From positions 1-45,045 of the forward strand of contig QUFC01000036.1 of the NCBI GenBank assembly GCA_003478355.1: a stretch of 45,045 nt of DNA. The letters run 5' to 3'. Below the pieces are notes generated by a model. It worked only from the letters and a program-made list of their open reading frames with translations. It was not told the DNA's origin and searched no databases. Positions 26,698 to 33,335 of the stretch are shown piece after piece (positions within the stretch are counted from its first letter, which is position 1; every line of letters begins with the position of its first letter). Both the position numbers and the translations under genes were made by a program. The stretch comes from Lachnospiraceae bacterium AM48-27BH (GTDB taxonomy: Bacteria; Bacillota; Clostridia; Lachnospirales; Lachnospiraceae).

Positions 26698-27292
26698 GTG
26701 ACATACTCCCACCACTTAGCTAGCGCCTGAAGTGGGGGCTTCTCGTTCGATTGCCCGATAGGGCAAAGCATAAGCGAGCTATCCCTGTGTGTCCCACGGT
26801 TTTATTAGACATTATGATGGTATGGAATTTCTTCCGCAAGGATCAGGAGATTTTCTTTTCTGTATCAAGTATCATTCCAGATATTCGAATACCTTCCCTG
26901 CATATATTGATTGCTGCGTTTTGATCCCGGTCCATTCGATTTCCGCACGCACACTCATAAATGCGATCACTCAATTGCAAATCCTCTTTTATGTTTCCAC
27001 AACAGCTGCAGGTCTTGGAGCTGGGATACCAGCGGTCAATACGGACCAGTTTCTTCCCGGCGCGTTCCATTTTATATGCCAGAAAATCCGTGAACATTCC
27101 CCAGCCATTGTCATGAACACGCTTTCCAAAACACATATCCTGGCTCATTTCTTTCATATTCAGATCTTCCATGCACACGATATCATAGGAATTGGCTATC
27201 TTCCTCGACTCCTTATGCAAAAAATCCTTTCGCTGATGTGCGATATGGGTATGGATCCGTGCCACTTTCTTCTTTTGCTTTTTATAACGGTT
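26698..27292 (-). mobile_element. 3' half of a second IS605-type element (tnpB tail plus right end)
   Basis: The right end (26698-26801) is almost the same as the intact copy at 18594, with matching hairpins and a probable omega-RNA scaffold; its adjoining guide would begin GCCTGAAAAGATCTTGG. The tnpB homology runs up to about 27292, where relaxase sequence takes over. tnpA and the first half of tnpB are missing. Confidence 0.8.
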
Positions 27293-28234
27293 CCGTTCTT
27301 CTTTTCGTATCTCCATATATTTCATCAGTAGATTGGGAAGAAAGACAGCTTCCTCCGCTGCTTTTTGTGCAAGCAGTTCTTTCCGTTTTTCGCCCAGCTC
27401 GGTAATCCAGTCTTTGAGGTTATGAATGAGCTGCCGGATGGACTGCATTAAGCTGTTGGCGGCTCTGATTTCCCGGTTCAGGTTGCCGATATTCGTCTTG
27501 ATACCTCGCTTTTCCATCTGCCGGACAGCAGCCCCCTCATGGACAGTGGGGACAATATCAAGCCCCTGTCTGGCATAGGAACGCAAGTCCACACGCTCCG
27601 GGCGGTCATTGGCTTCCAGATAGCGGTTCTGGATGACTTCCCATTCATGCCGCCAGATTTCACAATACTTCTGGTCGTTCCAGTCAACGGTATCTTCCTT
27701 ATGGCTTTTCCACCTGCCGGATGACAGCTTTATCCGTTCCCCGTTCTCGTCAAGGTCATAAACTTTGCGGCTCTTGGAAAGCCATTTCCCATGTTCGTCC
27801 ATTGCCCTCATAGTGAGCAGGACATGGGCGTGAGGATTGTGTCCCGGCGGGTGGGGGTCATGGATGGCAAAGTCAGCAATCATGCCTTTGGAAACAAACT
27901 GTTGCTGGCAGAACTCCCGGACAAGGACAGCGTACTGGTCGGGCGGTATCTCTCTGGGAATGGTAAGCACCCACCGCCTTGCAAGCTGGGAGTTCCATTG
28001 TTTCTCCACAGCTTCGGCGGCGTTCCATAAAGTATTGCGGTCTGCATACTCCGGCGGGGCATTTGCCGGGAGCAGGATTTCATTGTGGACGATACCTCGC
28101 TTTTCTGGGTAGTGCTTCACTTCTTGGTCGTATTCACAGAACAGCTTTTCGCCGCTCTGGTAGGCAGCGGCGGCAACCGCAGACTGCTGTTGGCTACGCT
28201 GAACAATCGAGATTTCGTTGTGTGGACAGGGCAT
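26843..28234 (-). CDS. In-frame fusion of a MobA/MobL relaxase to the C-terminal half of TnpB
   Basis: Residues 1 to about 314 are a MobA/MobL relaxase: QSAVAAAAYQSGEKLFCEYD, then the HUH histidines in PPGHNPHAHVLLTMR, and RSYARQGLDIVPTVHEGA. From NRYKKQKKKVARIHTHIAHQ onward it is TnpB: the second RuvC acidic residue (VCMEDLNMKEM), zinc finger CSCCGNIKEDL, and third acidic residue (RDQNAAINI). The first RuvC Asp and the TnpB N-terminus are absent, so nuclease activity is not expected. The reading frame crosses the junction (27291-27294) without a break. GAAAGGAGGG precedes the ATG. Nicking may be preserved. Confidence 0.9.
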   Translation of the reverse strand: MPCPHNEISIVQRSQQQSAVAAAAYQSGEKLFCEYDQEVKHYPEKRGIVHNEILLPANAPPEYADRNTLWNAAEAVEKQWNSQLARRWVLTIPREIPPDQYAVLVREFCQQQFVSKGMIADFAIHDPHPPGHNPHAHVLLTMRAMDEHGKWLSKSRKVYDLDENGERIKLSSGRWKSHKEDTVDWNDQKYCEIWRHEWEVIQNRYLEANDRPERVDLRSYARQGLDIVPTVHEGAAVRQMEKRGIKTNIGNLNREIRAANSLMQSIRQLIHNLKDWITELGEKRKELLAQKAAEEAVFLPNLLMKYMEIRKEERNRYKKQKKKVARIHTHIAHQRKDFLHKESRKIANSYDIVCMEDLNMKEMSQDMCFGKRVHDNGWGMFTDFLAYKMERAGKKLVRIDRWYPSSKTCSCCGNIKEDLQLSDRIYECACGNRMDRDQNAAINICREGIRISGMILDTEKKIS

Positions 28235-28296
28235 TTCGTATCCCTCCTTTCTATGCTTGGTGGATGTGGTGGCGTTTTACCACCTCATTTTGGGCA

Positions 28297-28331
28297 GAAA
28301 AAAAGCAGGAGACCTTTTTCAGATTTCCTGC
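28297..28331 (-). terminator. Leader terminator ahead of the relaxase-TnpB fusion
   Basis: On the minus strand GAGCAGGA pairs with TCCTGC (six pairs, longer with mismatches), followed by eight T within TTTTTTTCTGCCC, about 60 bases before the start. Confidence 0.65.
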
Positions 28332-28418
28332 TCGGTGTGCCGCTGTGTAAGCGGCGGGTATTTAGTTGTGAAAGTTCGGGACAAGTTGACCCGATGTGTG
28401 TAGAATAACAAACTGGAT

Positions 28419-28640
28419 TTATTTTTCTTTACATTTTATGCCGTAATTTCCCCTACTACCATTTTCGTAGCCCCTATATATTTCGTATCTTTTTCCATTT
28501 ATCTCCACTTCGTCATCGTTAATAAATGTATAAGACTTACCATTTTCTTCACAATACTTTGAAATTGCTTCCATAGTTTTTGCAAGAGTTGGGTAATTGG
28601 CACTATCCTCATAAGGAACCCAAAAAGCTTTTTTAAACAT
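28419..28640 (-). CDS. DUF4318 family small protein
   Basis: The 73-residue protein reads MFKKAFWVPYEDSANYPTLA, then AISKYCEENGKSYTFINDDE, then KRYEIYRGYENG and a final IKCKE, all as in DUF4318. The function is unknown; such genes are frequent near mobilisation genes in Clostridia. AAGGAGG precedes the ATG. It is on the same strand and 42 bases after the small membrane gene at 28694. Confidence 0.8.
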   Translation of the reverse strand: MFKKAFWVPYEDSANYPTLAKTMEAISKYCEENGKSYTFINDDEVEINGKRYEIYRGYENGSRGNYGIKCKEK

Positions 28641-28693
28641 ATAAAATACCTCCTTCTAATTTGTTAAGTAATCCACGAATTTTCAAATTTGTC

Positions 28694-28852
28694 TTACTTC
28701 TTGTCATTGAAGTAGATGATAAAAGCACCCATTACTGCAATAGCAATGAGCAATCCAAACTCAACCCAATTACCTAAAAGTTCAAGTCCTACGACCGTAC
28801 CTAAATAACCAACAATCAATGTAACGATTGCTGCCAAAATCGCTTTACCCAT
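28694..28852 (-). CDS. Small two-helix membrane protein
   Basis: AAAGGAGTG precedes an ATG encoding 52 residues: MGKAILAAIVTLIVGYLGTV, then LLGNWVEFGLLIAIAVMGAF and IIYFNDKK. Two hydrophobic helices are joined by a short turn, with a basic C-terminus. Probably co-transcribed with the DUF4318 gene. No family is recognised. Confidence 0.65.
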   Translation of the reverse strand: MGKAILAAIVTLIVGYLGTVVGLELLGNWVEFGLLIAIAVMGAFIIYFNDKK

Positions 28853-29167
28853 ATAATCACACTCCTTTGTCAAATTCCGATTGAGATTTCACCTGTTTTA
28901 AGAAATTTAATAACTGTTATATTTTGTTATTAAATTCTCCGCAAACCATTGAAAACACTGGATTTGTCGCAGGTGAGCTTTCCCTTATTGTTTCCCTTGT
29001 GTTATATCGTCCCACCAGTGTTTACGAACTCTGATAAGGGAAAATACAAGGGCAAAAAAATTATATAAAACAGTATAACACAAAATAAAAGTGAAATGGT
29101 GAACTGATTGAAATGCTTCTGATTTTTGTAGCAAATAATTGATTGAACGATAAGGAGATAAGATACG

Positions 29168-29365
29168 ATGAGAACAATATTTGCAGAATATAATCCCGGA
29201 CGAAACAGCATTGATGTTTATACCAGTGCAGACTATATGCTTCGCATTGACTGCTGGGAAGCAGAAAAGAATTTGAGAACCACACCCGGATCAGATTGTG
29301 CATTAAACACACTTGCCATTGATGAACCACTAGAATATCCCTCGCTTTCTCTATCTGCTGTTTAA
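29168..29365 (+). pseudogene. DUF6061-like protein, truncated at its C-terminus
   Basis: AAGGAG precedes the ATG. MRTIFAEYNPGRNSIDVYTS, then MLRIDCWEAEKNLRTTPGSD and LAIDEPLEY match what I remember of DUF6061. After LEY the expected tail is lost and eight unrelated residues precede the stop, exactly where the oppositely oriented coiled-coil gene also ends. I read this as a recombination junction near 29340 that truncated both genes. Confidence 0.65.
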
Positions 29366-29710
29366 GGTCAGTAATTCGCTGTTCTGTTTCAGCAATAAGC
29401 TGTTCTCGTTGTTCAGCTTCTGCGTTAATTCCTGCCATTGCTGATTCTCGTTTTCCAACTGTTCGATTCTGTTTTTCTGCTGCTCGATCTGTGAGAGCAG
29501 TTCTTCTGTATCTGGCAAGAGATTCAGCAGCCCGGATAACTCGCTGTTTAAGGTCTGCAAACTCTGGTTCTGCTCCTGAAAGGACAGAAGCTGTTTGTCC
29601 CGTTCCTGCAATTCCTGTACCATCTCTGCCATAAGGTTCTGCTGTTCCTCAATCTGATTTATCATTGATTCCATTATGGGAATAACTTCCCGACTTTCTT
29701 CTAAGGTCAT
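29351..29710 (-). CDS. Coiled-coil protein downstream of relaxase, probably truncated
   Basis: The 119-residue product is almost one coiled coil rich in Gln, Glu, Leu and Asn (IEEQQNLMAEMVQELQERDK). It starts 62 bases inside the end of the relaxase gene, so translation is coupled. Similar accessory proteins follow MobA/MobL relaxases. The end coincides with the truncated DUF6061-like gene on the other strand, so its C-terminus has probably been cut off by the same event. Confidence 0.65.
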   Translation of the reverse strand: MTLEESREVIPIMESMINQIEEQQNLMAEMVQELQERDKQLLSFQEQNQSLQTLNSELSGLLNLLPDTEELLSQIEQQKNRIEQLENENQQWQELTQKLNNENSLLLKQNSELLTLNSR

Positions 29711-30872
29711 TCAATCGCTCCTTCCACTGTGATAATGCACCAGATACTTTTCCAAAACTGTTCTGTATCTTTTTCAACAGTGCGTTTTGTCTTTTTATGA
29801 TCTGGTTTTCCTCTACTTTCCATGAAGCGGTCTGTACCTGTCCGTTCTGAAATTTCTCATCAATTTTTCTGGCATCCGCACCCTCATGGATTGTAGGAAT
29901 TTCCAATTTCCCCTGTCTTGCATAGGAACGGTGGTCAATGTGATTTTCCGTCTTCAAATGTGCATTACAGACGTTTGCCCATTCGCTCCGCCATAGTTCA
30001 CAATTTTTTGGATTGTTCCACCCAGTAGCATCGGTCAGTATTCGTTTCCATTGTTTGCGGTTCCTTGCACCGATTTTCTGATTGCCATTTTCGTCCAATA
30101 CCGGGATTTGGATTCCATGACGGGCAGGGTTCTTTTTATCCTGCCACCAGTCCGGATGGGATTCATCAACTACAATATTTCCGTCAGTATCTCTGACAAA
30201 CTCCCAGTCTTTGACTTCTTTGTTCCCCCATGAGTGGTCTGGATTGAATGGTCTCATCGTCACAAGTAAATGCACATGTGGGTTTCCATCGCCCTTATCG
30301 TGAATGCTCCAATATGCACACATGCCTTTGTCTACAAAGATTTTCTGAATATAATCCGTTGTATATTCAATCTGTTCCTTTCGGTTCCATTCTTTCGGTA
30401 GTGAGAACTCAAACGACCTGCCAAGCTGTGCATCCGCGGTCTTCTCAATCTTCAAAACTTCATTCCACAAACGCCGTTTCTGAAAAGTGAGTTTGAATTT
30501 TTCCAGAGCATCTTCTTTGTTGTCTGCCCTTTTATACCGGACAGATTTCTGAAATCGTTTGATATTTTCAGCAGGTACGCTCTGCCATTCCTGCGGTGGA
30601 TTTTCGCACATCATCAAACTGGTATAAACAACTTCTTTCTTGGAAGTGTAGTAGCTGATCCTGCCTGTTTCTTCGTTTTTCATCACATCGCCATGATCCG
30701 TTTCCCCCTTTCTGTCGTATCCGGCATTGATTTCCGGCAGGTAACACTCCCCGTAAAAGAAAATGGTATCTGCCGGAACGCCCTCTGTGTAAGAGTGCCC
30801 TGTGCATAACAGCCTGCATGGAATGCGCCCCTCTGGCGAAGAGTGCCTCCTGCGGCATGAGCAGATCTGCAT
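29649..30872 (-). CDS. MobA/MobL-family (MOBQ) relaxase with unusual N-terminus
   Basis: HUH histidines lie in KGDGNPHVHLLVTMRPFN; AQLGRSFEFSLPKEW, CELWRSEWANVCN and RSYARQGKLEIPTIHEGA are typical of the family. The enzyme nicks at oriT and leads the strand during mobilisation. The usual first stretch (AVAxAAYRSGE) is not recognisable: the 60 residues before MKNEETGRISYYTSKKEVVY are GC-rich and atypical, so the real start may be Met 30683 or the N-terminus may be replaced. An insertion (RFQKSVRYKRADNKEDALEK) is also unusual. A MOBQ-type nic site lies about 100 bases upstream. Confidence 0.85.
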   Translation of the reverse strand: MQICSCRRRHSSPEGRIPCRLLCTGHSYTEGVPADTIFFYGECYLPEINAGYDRKGETDHGDVMKNEETGRISYYTSKKEVVYTSLMMCENPPQEWQSVPAENIKRFQKSVRYKRADNKEDALEKFKLTFQKRRLWNEVLKIEKTADAQLGRSFEFSLPKEWNRKEQIEYTTDYIQKIFVDKGMCAYWSIHDKGDGNPHVHLLVTMRPFNPDHSWGNKEVKDWEFVRDTDGNIVVDESHPDWWQDKKNPARHGIQIPVLDENGNQKIGARNRKQWKRILTDATGWNNPKNCELWRSEWANVCNAHLKTENHIDHRSYARQGKLEIPTIHEGADARKIDEKFQNGQVQTASWKVEENQIIKRQNALLKKIQNSFGKVSGALSQWKERLNDLRRKSGSYSHNGINDKSD

Positions 30873-30964
30873 GAAATGCCCGCCGACGGAACGAGCCCGG
30901 CAAGCGTGAGCGCAGACCGGTTGCCACTTGTGGCAAACTTATACGGACGACCTCTGGTTGTCCA

Positions 30965-31035
30965 TAAGTGCGCCCTATCCCAGAACTCGGATAGAACGCA
31001 ATTATACACCACCCAAAAGTTGGTGCATTGCGTTC
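30965..31035 (-). other. Probable origin of transfer (oriT), MOBQ type
   Basis: TAAGTGCGCCCT (30965-30976) matches the nic region of RSF1010-type origins. It is followed by two inverted repeats: CTATCC/GGATAG (30975-30994), and GAACGCAAT (30994-31002) with ATTGCGTTC (31027-31035), the latter enclosing CACCA/TGGTG. The relaxase gene begins about 100 bases away. Strand is given as that of the relaxase gene. Confidence 0.8.
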
Positions 31036-31338
31036 TCCGAAGGCTCCTCGCCGGAGGACTGTGATTTTCCGCAGTCATGGTCTGCTCCAAATCATACAGG
31101 AGACGCTACGCCGTCTCCGCTCCGCTTCGGTCGGTGCAGGGCAAACGTCCACTGGACGTTTTGCACCCCTGCGCTGGCTGCCGCCAGCTACCCTTTTGTG
31201 GACTTGCTATCTGGGGACACCTTGCTTTGCAAGCTGTTCCCAGACGCCAAGTTTCATAAAATATGCTATCTTTTCAATAGGCAATAAAGTATAATAGAAT
31301 CAATATTAAACTGGACTTGAATAACGGGAGGGACACCT
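31036..31338. other. GC-rich non-coding stretch beyond oriT
   Basis: No convincing gene is seen. The DNA is richer in G and C than its surroundings and contains the palindrome AACGTCCACTGGACGTT near 31145-31161. Frames are open on both strands, but the translations are rich in Arg, Ser and Cys and look non-coding. Confidence 0.4.
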
Positions 31339-31551
31339 ATGTTATGGTCTATTAGTGGTGGAGTTATAATTTTTGTTTTAGGTATGTTTATTTTTTTGAA
31401 GCCAGATTTAGTGTGGAAATTAACAGAAGCATGGAAGTCTTATCGTGCAGATGAGCCATCTGAGTTATATCTGAAAACCACAAAAATTGGCGGTATTTTA
31501 TTTGCTCTATTAGGAGTTGTTATGATAATACTTCCCTTTATTTTGAAATAA
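31339..31551 (+). CDS. Small membrane protein, DUF6199-like
   Basis: GGGAGGG precedes the ATG. The 70-residue protein has an N-terminal helix (GGVIIFVLGMFIFL), a soluble loop KPDLVWKLTEAWKSYRADEP with SELYLK, and a second helix (GILFALLGVVMIILPFIL). The W-E-W pattern with A/DEPS between two helices matches what I know as DUF6199. Function is unknown. First of a run of small plus-strand genes. Confidence 0.7.
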   Translation: MLWSISGGVIIFVLGMFIFLKPDLVWKLTEAWKSYRADEPSELYLKTTKIGGILFALLGVVMIILPFILK

Positions 31552-31602
31552 TAACTTTCAGATTGCATGACGAGCGACAAATCAATTTTAGGAGGGATAT
31601 AG

Positions 31603-31785
31603 ATACCGGTTATCGAGATTATAACGATTGTATTTGCAGCGATTACAATTTATTTGTGTTATGACGAATATAAAAAAGGAAAAATGAGTTTGAGGAATTT
31701 CAAAATAGTTTCTATATGCGAAAGTCTTGCGATTTTAGGAATGATATTTTTGATAATTTGCTTATATTCAAATATGAAATTATAA
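31603..31785 (+). CDS. Small membrane protein with apparent ATA start
   Basis: AGGAGGG is followed seven bases later by ATACCG rather than ATG. Reading from ATA gives 60 residues with two hydrophobic helices (IEIITIVFAAITIYL and ESLAILGMIFLIICLY) around a charged loop. The perfect ribosome site and full open frame suggest a real gene, either with a rare AUA start or with a mutated ATG; the first internal ATG would lose the first helix. Confidence 0.5.
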   Translation: MPVIEIITIVFAAITIYLCYDEYKKGKMSLRNFKIVSICESLAILGMIFLIICLYSNMKL

Positions 31786-31805
31786 GGGGGAACTAAAAAT
31801 ACGAA

Positions 31806-31967
31806 ATGATGAAATATCAATGTCCTTGTTGTGGATATTTTACCTACAATGTTCCGGCAAATGAAGATTGTGGGTATATTTGTCCTATTTGTTTTTGGGA
31901 GAATGACCCATTCATTGCTTCTGATAATGAACCAAGTGACTCTAGCGCCTTTGTTGATTGGAGGTGA
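31806..31967 (+). CDS. Cysteine-rich CPCC-like protein, truncated
   Basis: The start follows GGGGG. The 53-residue protein reads MMKYQCPCCGYFTYNVPANE, then CGYICPICFWEND, the hallmark of the CPCC family, whose CPCC and CPxC pairs probably bind zinc. Usual members continue with a region like SDxNxxxLxEAR; here the frame ends after SSAFVDWR, so the C-terminus is probably missing. Confidence 0.7.
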   Translation: MMKYQCPCCGYFTYNVPANEDCGYICPICFWENDPFIASDNEPSDSSAFVDWR

Positions 31968-31973
31968 ACGAAA

Positions 31974-32132
31974 ATGAAAAACGACACGATCTTTTTATAT
32001 TTAATTGCGTCAGTCTCTTTTCTTTTTTGTAGCAACTGTGCTGGCAGACACAACAAGACCGTTGAATTCGGACTTGCGGCGCAGAATGGCGGTTTTGAAA
32101 TAACGATTTCAGAGCCGCCGTTTTCCTTTTGA
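31974..32132 (+). CDS. Short secreted or lipoprotein-like peptide
   Basis: GGAGGTGAACGAAA precedes an ATG encoding 52 residues. MKNDTIFLYLIASVSFLFCS has a hydrophobic signal with a possible lipobox Cys; the rest is short and polar. The end may be truncated. It overlaps nothing and continues the small plus-strand gene run. Confidence 0.45.
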   Translation: MKNDTIFLYLIASVSFLFCSNCAGRHNKTVEFGLAAQNGGFEITISEPPFSF

Positions 32133-32183
32133 AAAATTGGATTTACGGGGGGGGGCGCGGTGTGGTAAAGTCGCCCTTTTTAA

Positions 32184-32225
32184 GGATACGGCGGTGTCCG
32201 AGGAGGTATCGCCGTGTCCTTTTTG
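32184..32225 (+). terminator. GC-rich intrinsic terminator
   Basis: GGATACGGCG and CGCCGTGTCC form a 10-bp stem with one mismatch, followed by TTTTTGC. It closes the small plus-strand gene run. A run of nine G lies just upstream at 32147-32155. Confidence 0.8.
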
Positions 32226-32340
32226 CTTTTTCGCAACGCCCATGATCTTCACCAGCTAAAAAAAGCGTAGCTCCCCCCTTCGTGATGTTCTAACCACGAA
32301 GGTACAATATATCAGTACTATTCAGATAATATATTTTCAT

Positions 32341-32376
32341 GCGCCCGAGCGGCTTCATGCCGCCCGGGCGTTTTTG
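32341..32376 (+). terminator. Second GC-rich terminator
   Basis: GCGCCCGAGCGGC and GCCGCCCGGGCG pair across TTCAT, followed by TTTTTGCG. Together with 32184-32225 it insulates the region; the 250 bases around it hold no gene. Confidence 0.8.
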
Positions 32377-32488
32377 CGTCTATATGGAGCCTCGGGCCAA
32401 CTTGGACCGAAGTTCAGCTCCGCTGCCGCTCACCGCCGCCTCTGTTTCGGCTACTCGTCAATACCCAACACCGAAACGGAGGTACACA

Positions 32489-32647
32489 ATGAAGGAAAAC
32501 AAAAAAGTTTACATTTACAGCGTAAAAGTAAAATTCCAAAGAAAGTGGCAGATATTTTATGCATCATCTGTAAATGATACGACATCGTTGGGCGTGCAAG
32601 ACAGATATTTGCATATGCGTTCTAGGGTTACAAGCGTTATATTTTGA
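32489..32647 (+). pseudogene. N-terminal remnant of an unknown gene
   Basis: ACGGAGG precedes an ATG and MKENKKVYIYSVKVKFQRKW looks coding, but after about 30 residues the frame runs antisense into the XRE regulator gene and ends. I infer truncation by recombination near 32570. No family is recognised. Confidence 0.4.
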
Positions 32648-32760
32648 TCCTTTTTAAGTCGGTTGAGCGTATGATTGTCAAGGACTTTATCCTTCAACAG
32701 AGTATACTGTGTAATTTTGCGTTTCTGCATCGTGTCCCATAACGGGCTGTAATCAACCAT
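32557..32760 (-). CDS. XRE (Cro/CI)-type transcription regulator
   Basis: The 67-residue protein MVDYSPLWDTMQKRKITQYT, then NRLKKDQNITLVTLERICKY and LSCTPNDVVSF, is a single-domain Cro/CI-type helix-turn-helix of normal length. AGGAGG precedes the ATG. It faces away from the gene at 32862, and a perfect 28-base palindrome lies in the shared promoter, so it most likely represses both itself and that gene. Confidence 0.9.
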   Translation of the reverse strand: MVDYSPLWDTMQKRKITQYTLLKDKVLDNHTLNRLKKDQNITLVTLERICKYLSCTPNDVVSFTDDA

Positions 32761-32805
32761 TGAAAAGTCCTCCTAAGAACAATCATAGCTGATTTACGGA
32801 TAAAT

Positions 32806-32839
32806 CAACATTGTGCATATATGCACAATGTTGTATACT
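32806..32839. promoter_or_regulatory. Divergent promoter with 28-bp palindromic operator
   Basis: The half site CAACATTGTGCATA is followed immediately by its exact reverse complement (32806-32833). On the plus strand TTGTGC (32811-32816), 17 bases and TATACT (32834-32839) form a promoter for 32862; the operator covers its -35 element and spacer. By symmetry a minus-strand promoter uses the other TTGTGC. Confidence 0.8.
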
Positions 32840-32861
32840 GATTAGAAGGAGGTAAGAGAAT

Positions 32862-33263
32862 ATGCAGGAATTTGACTATAGTAATGAAACATCGAATGAT
32901 TTGTATGATGTGGTGGATGGGCTGTCTTATGAGGAAGCGGTATCTGCCAAGGCAGCTATTGAAAAAATAAAAGAGGAAAAAGAAGAGAAAAAGGTCATGA
33001 AATTTAAAAAATGGTTTAATGAGGCTCTTTTCCCGATTCTTAATGAATTTGCAGCTGCTTCCGGATGCTGCCTTAAAATTGATCAGGATGCGTGTGGCGG
33101 TATGACAGTAACATTAAGGAGCAAGTATGGCGTTGATATCACTGCCAACCAGAAACAGATGCACATGGCAATAGCATTCGCAGATCACATTGCTGTAAAC
33201 AAGTGGTCTGGAGCTGATGAGGTGGAACTTACTCTCATATATGGTATTCCTGAAGAAGATTAA
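32862..33263 (+). CDS. Unknown 133-aa protein under XRE control
   Basis: GAAGGAGG precedes the ATG. The protein has a charged helical N-terminus (EAVSAKAAIEKIKEEKEEKK) and a compact beta-rich C-terminal half (LKIDQDACGGMTVTLRSKYG). I know no family. Its promoter is covered by the XRE operator, so expression is probably low until derepressed. Confidence 0.65.
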   Translation: MQEFDYSNETSNDLYDVVDGLSYEEAVSAKAAIEKIKEEKEEKKVMKFKKWFNEALFPILNEFAAASGCCLKIDQDACGGMTVTLRSKYGVDITANQKQMHMAIAFADHIAVNKWSGADEVELTLIYGIPEED

Positions 33264-33335
33264 GAATTGAATGGATGAGAAAAGGTTCATCCTATTAGCA
33301 AAACACTAATGAGATGGACCTTTCATTGAATTCTC

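Noticed and set aside
29061..29438. Minus-strand 125-codon frame
   Set aside because: Only its first 30 residues are coiled-coil-like, an effect of the repetitive DNA in the shifted frame of the neighbouring gene; the rest is non-coding in character.
30683..31090. Minus-strand 135-codon frame over oriT
   Set aside because: Rich in Arg, Ser, Cys and Ala as expected for GC-rich non-coding DNA, and it overlaps oriT and the relaxase start.
32147..32155. Run of nine G as a phase-variable switch
   Set aside because: It lies in non-coding DNA just before a terminator and cannot shift any recognisable frame or promoter spacing.
32502..32532. Degenerate copy of the KfrA-type operator (AAAAGTTTACATTTAC)
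   Set aside because: It lies inside a small coding-like frame and its second arm is poor; similarity could be due to AT-rich Lys/Val codons.
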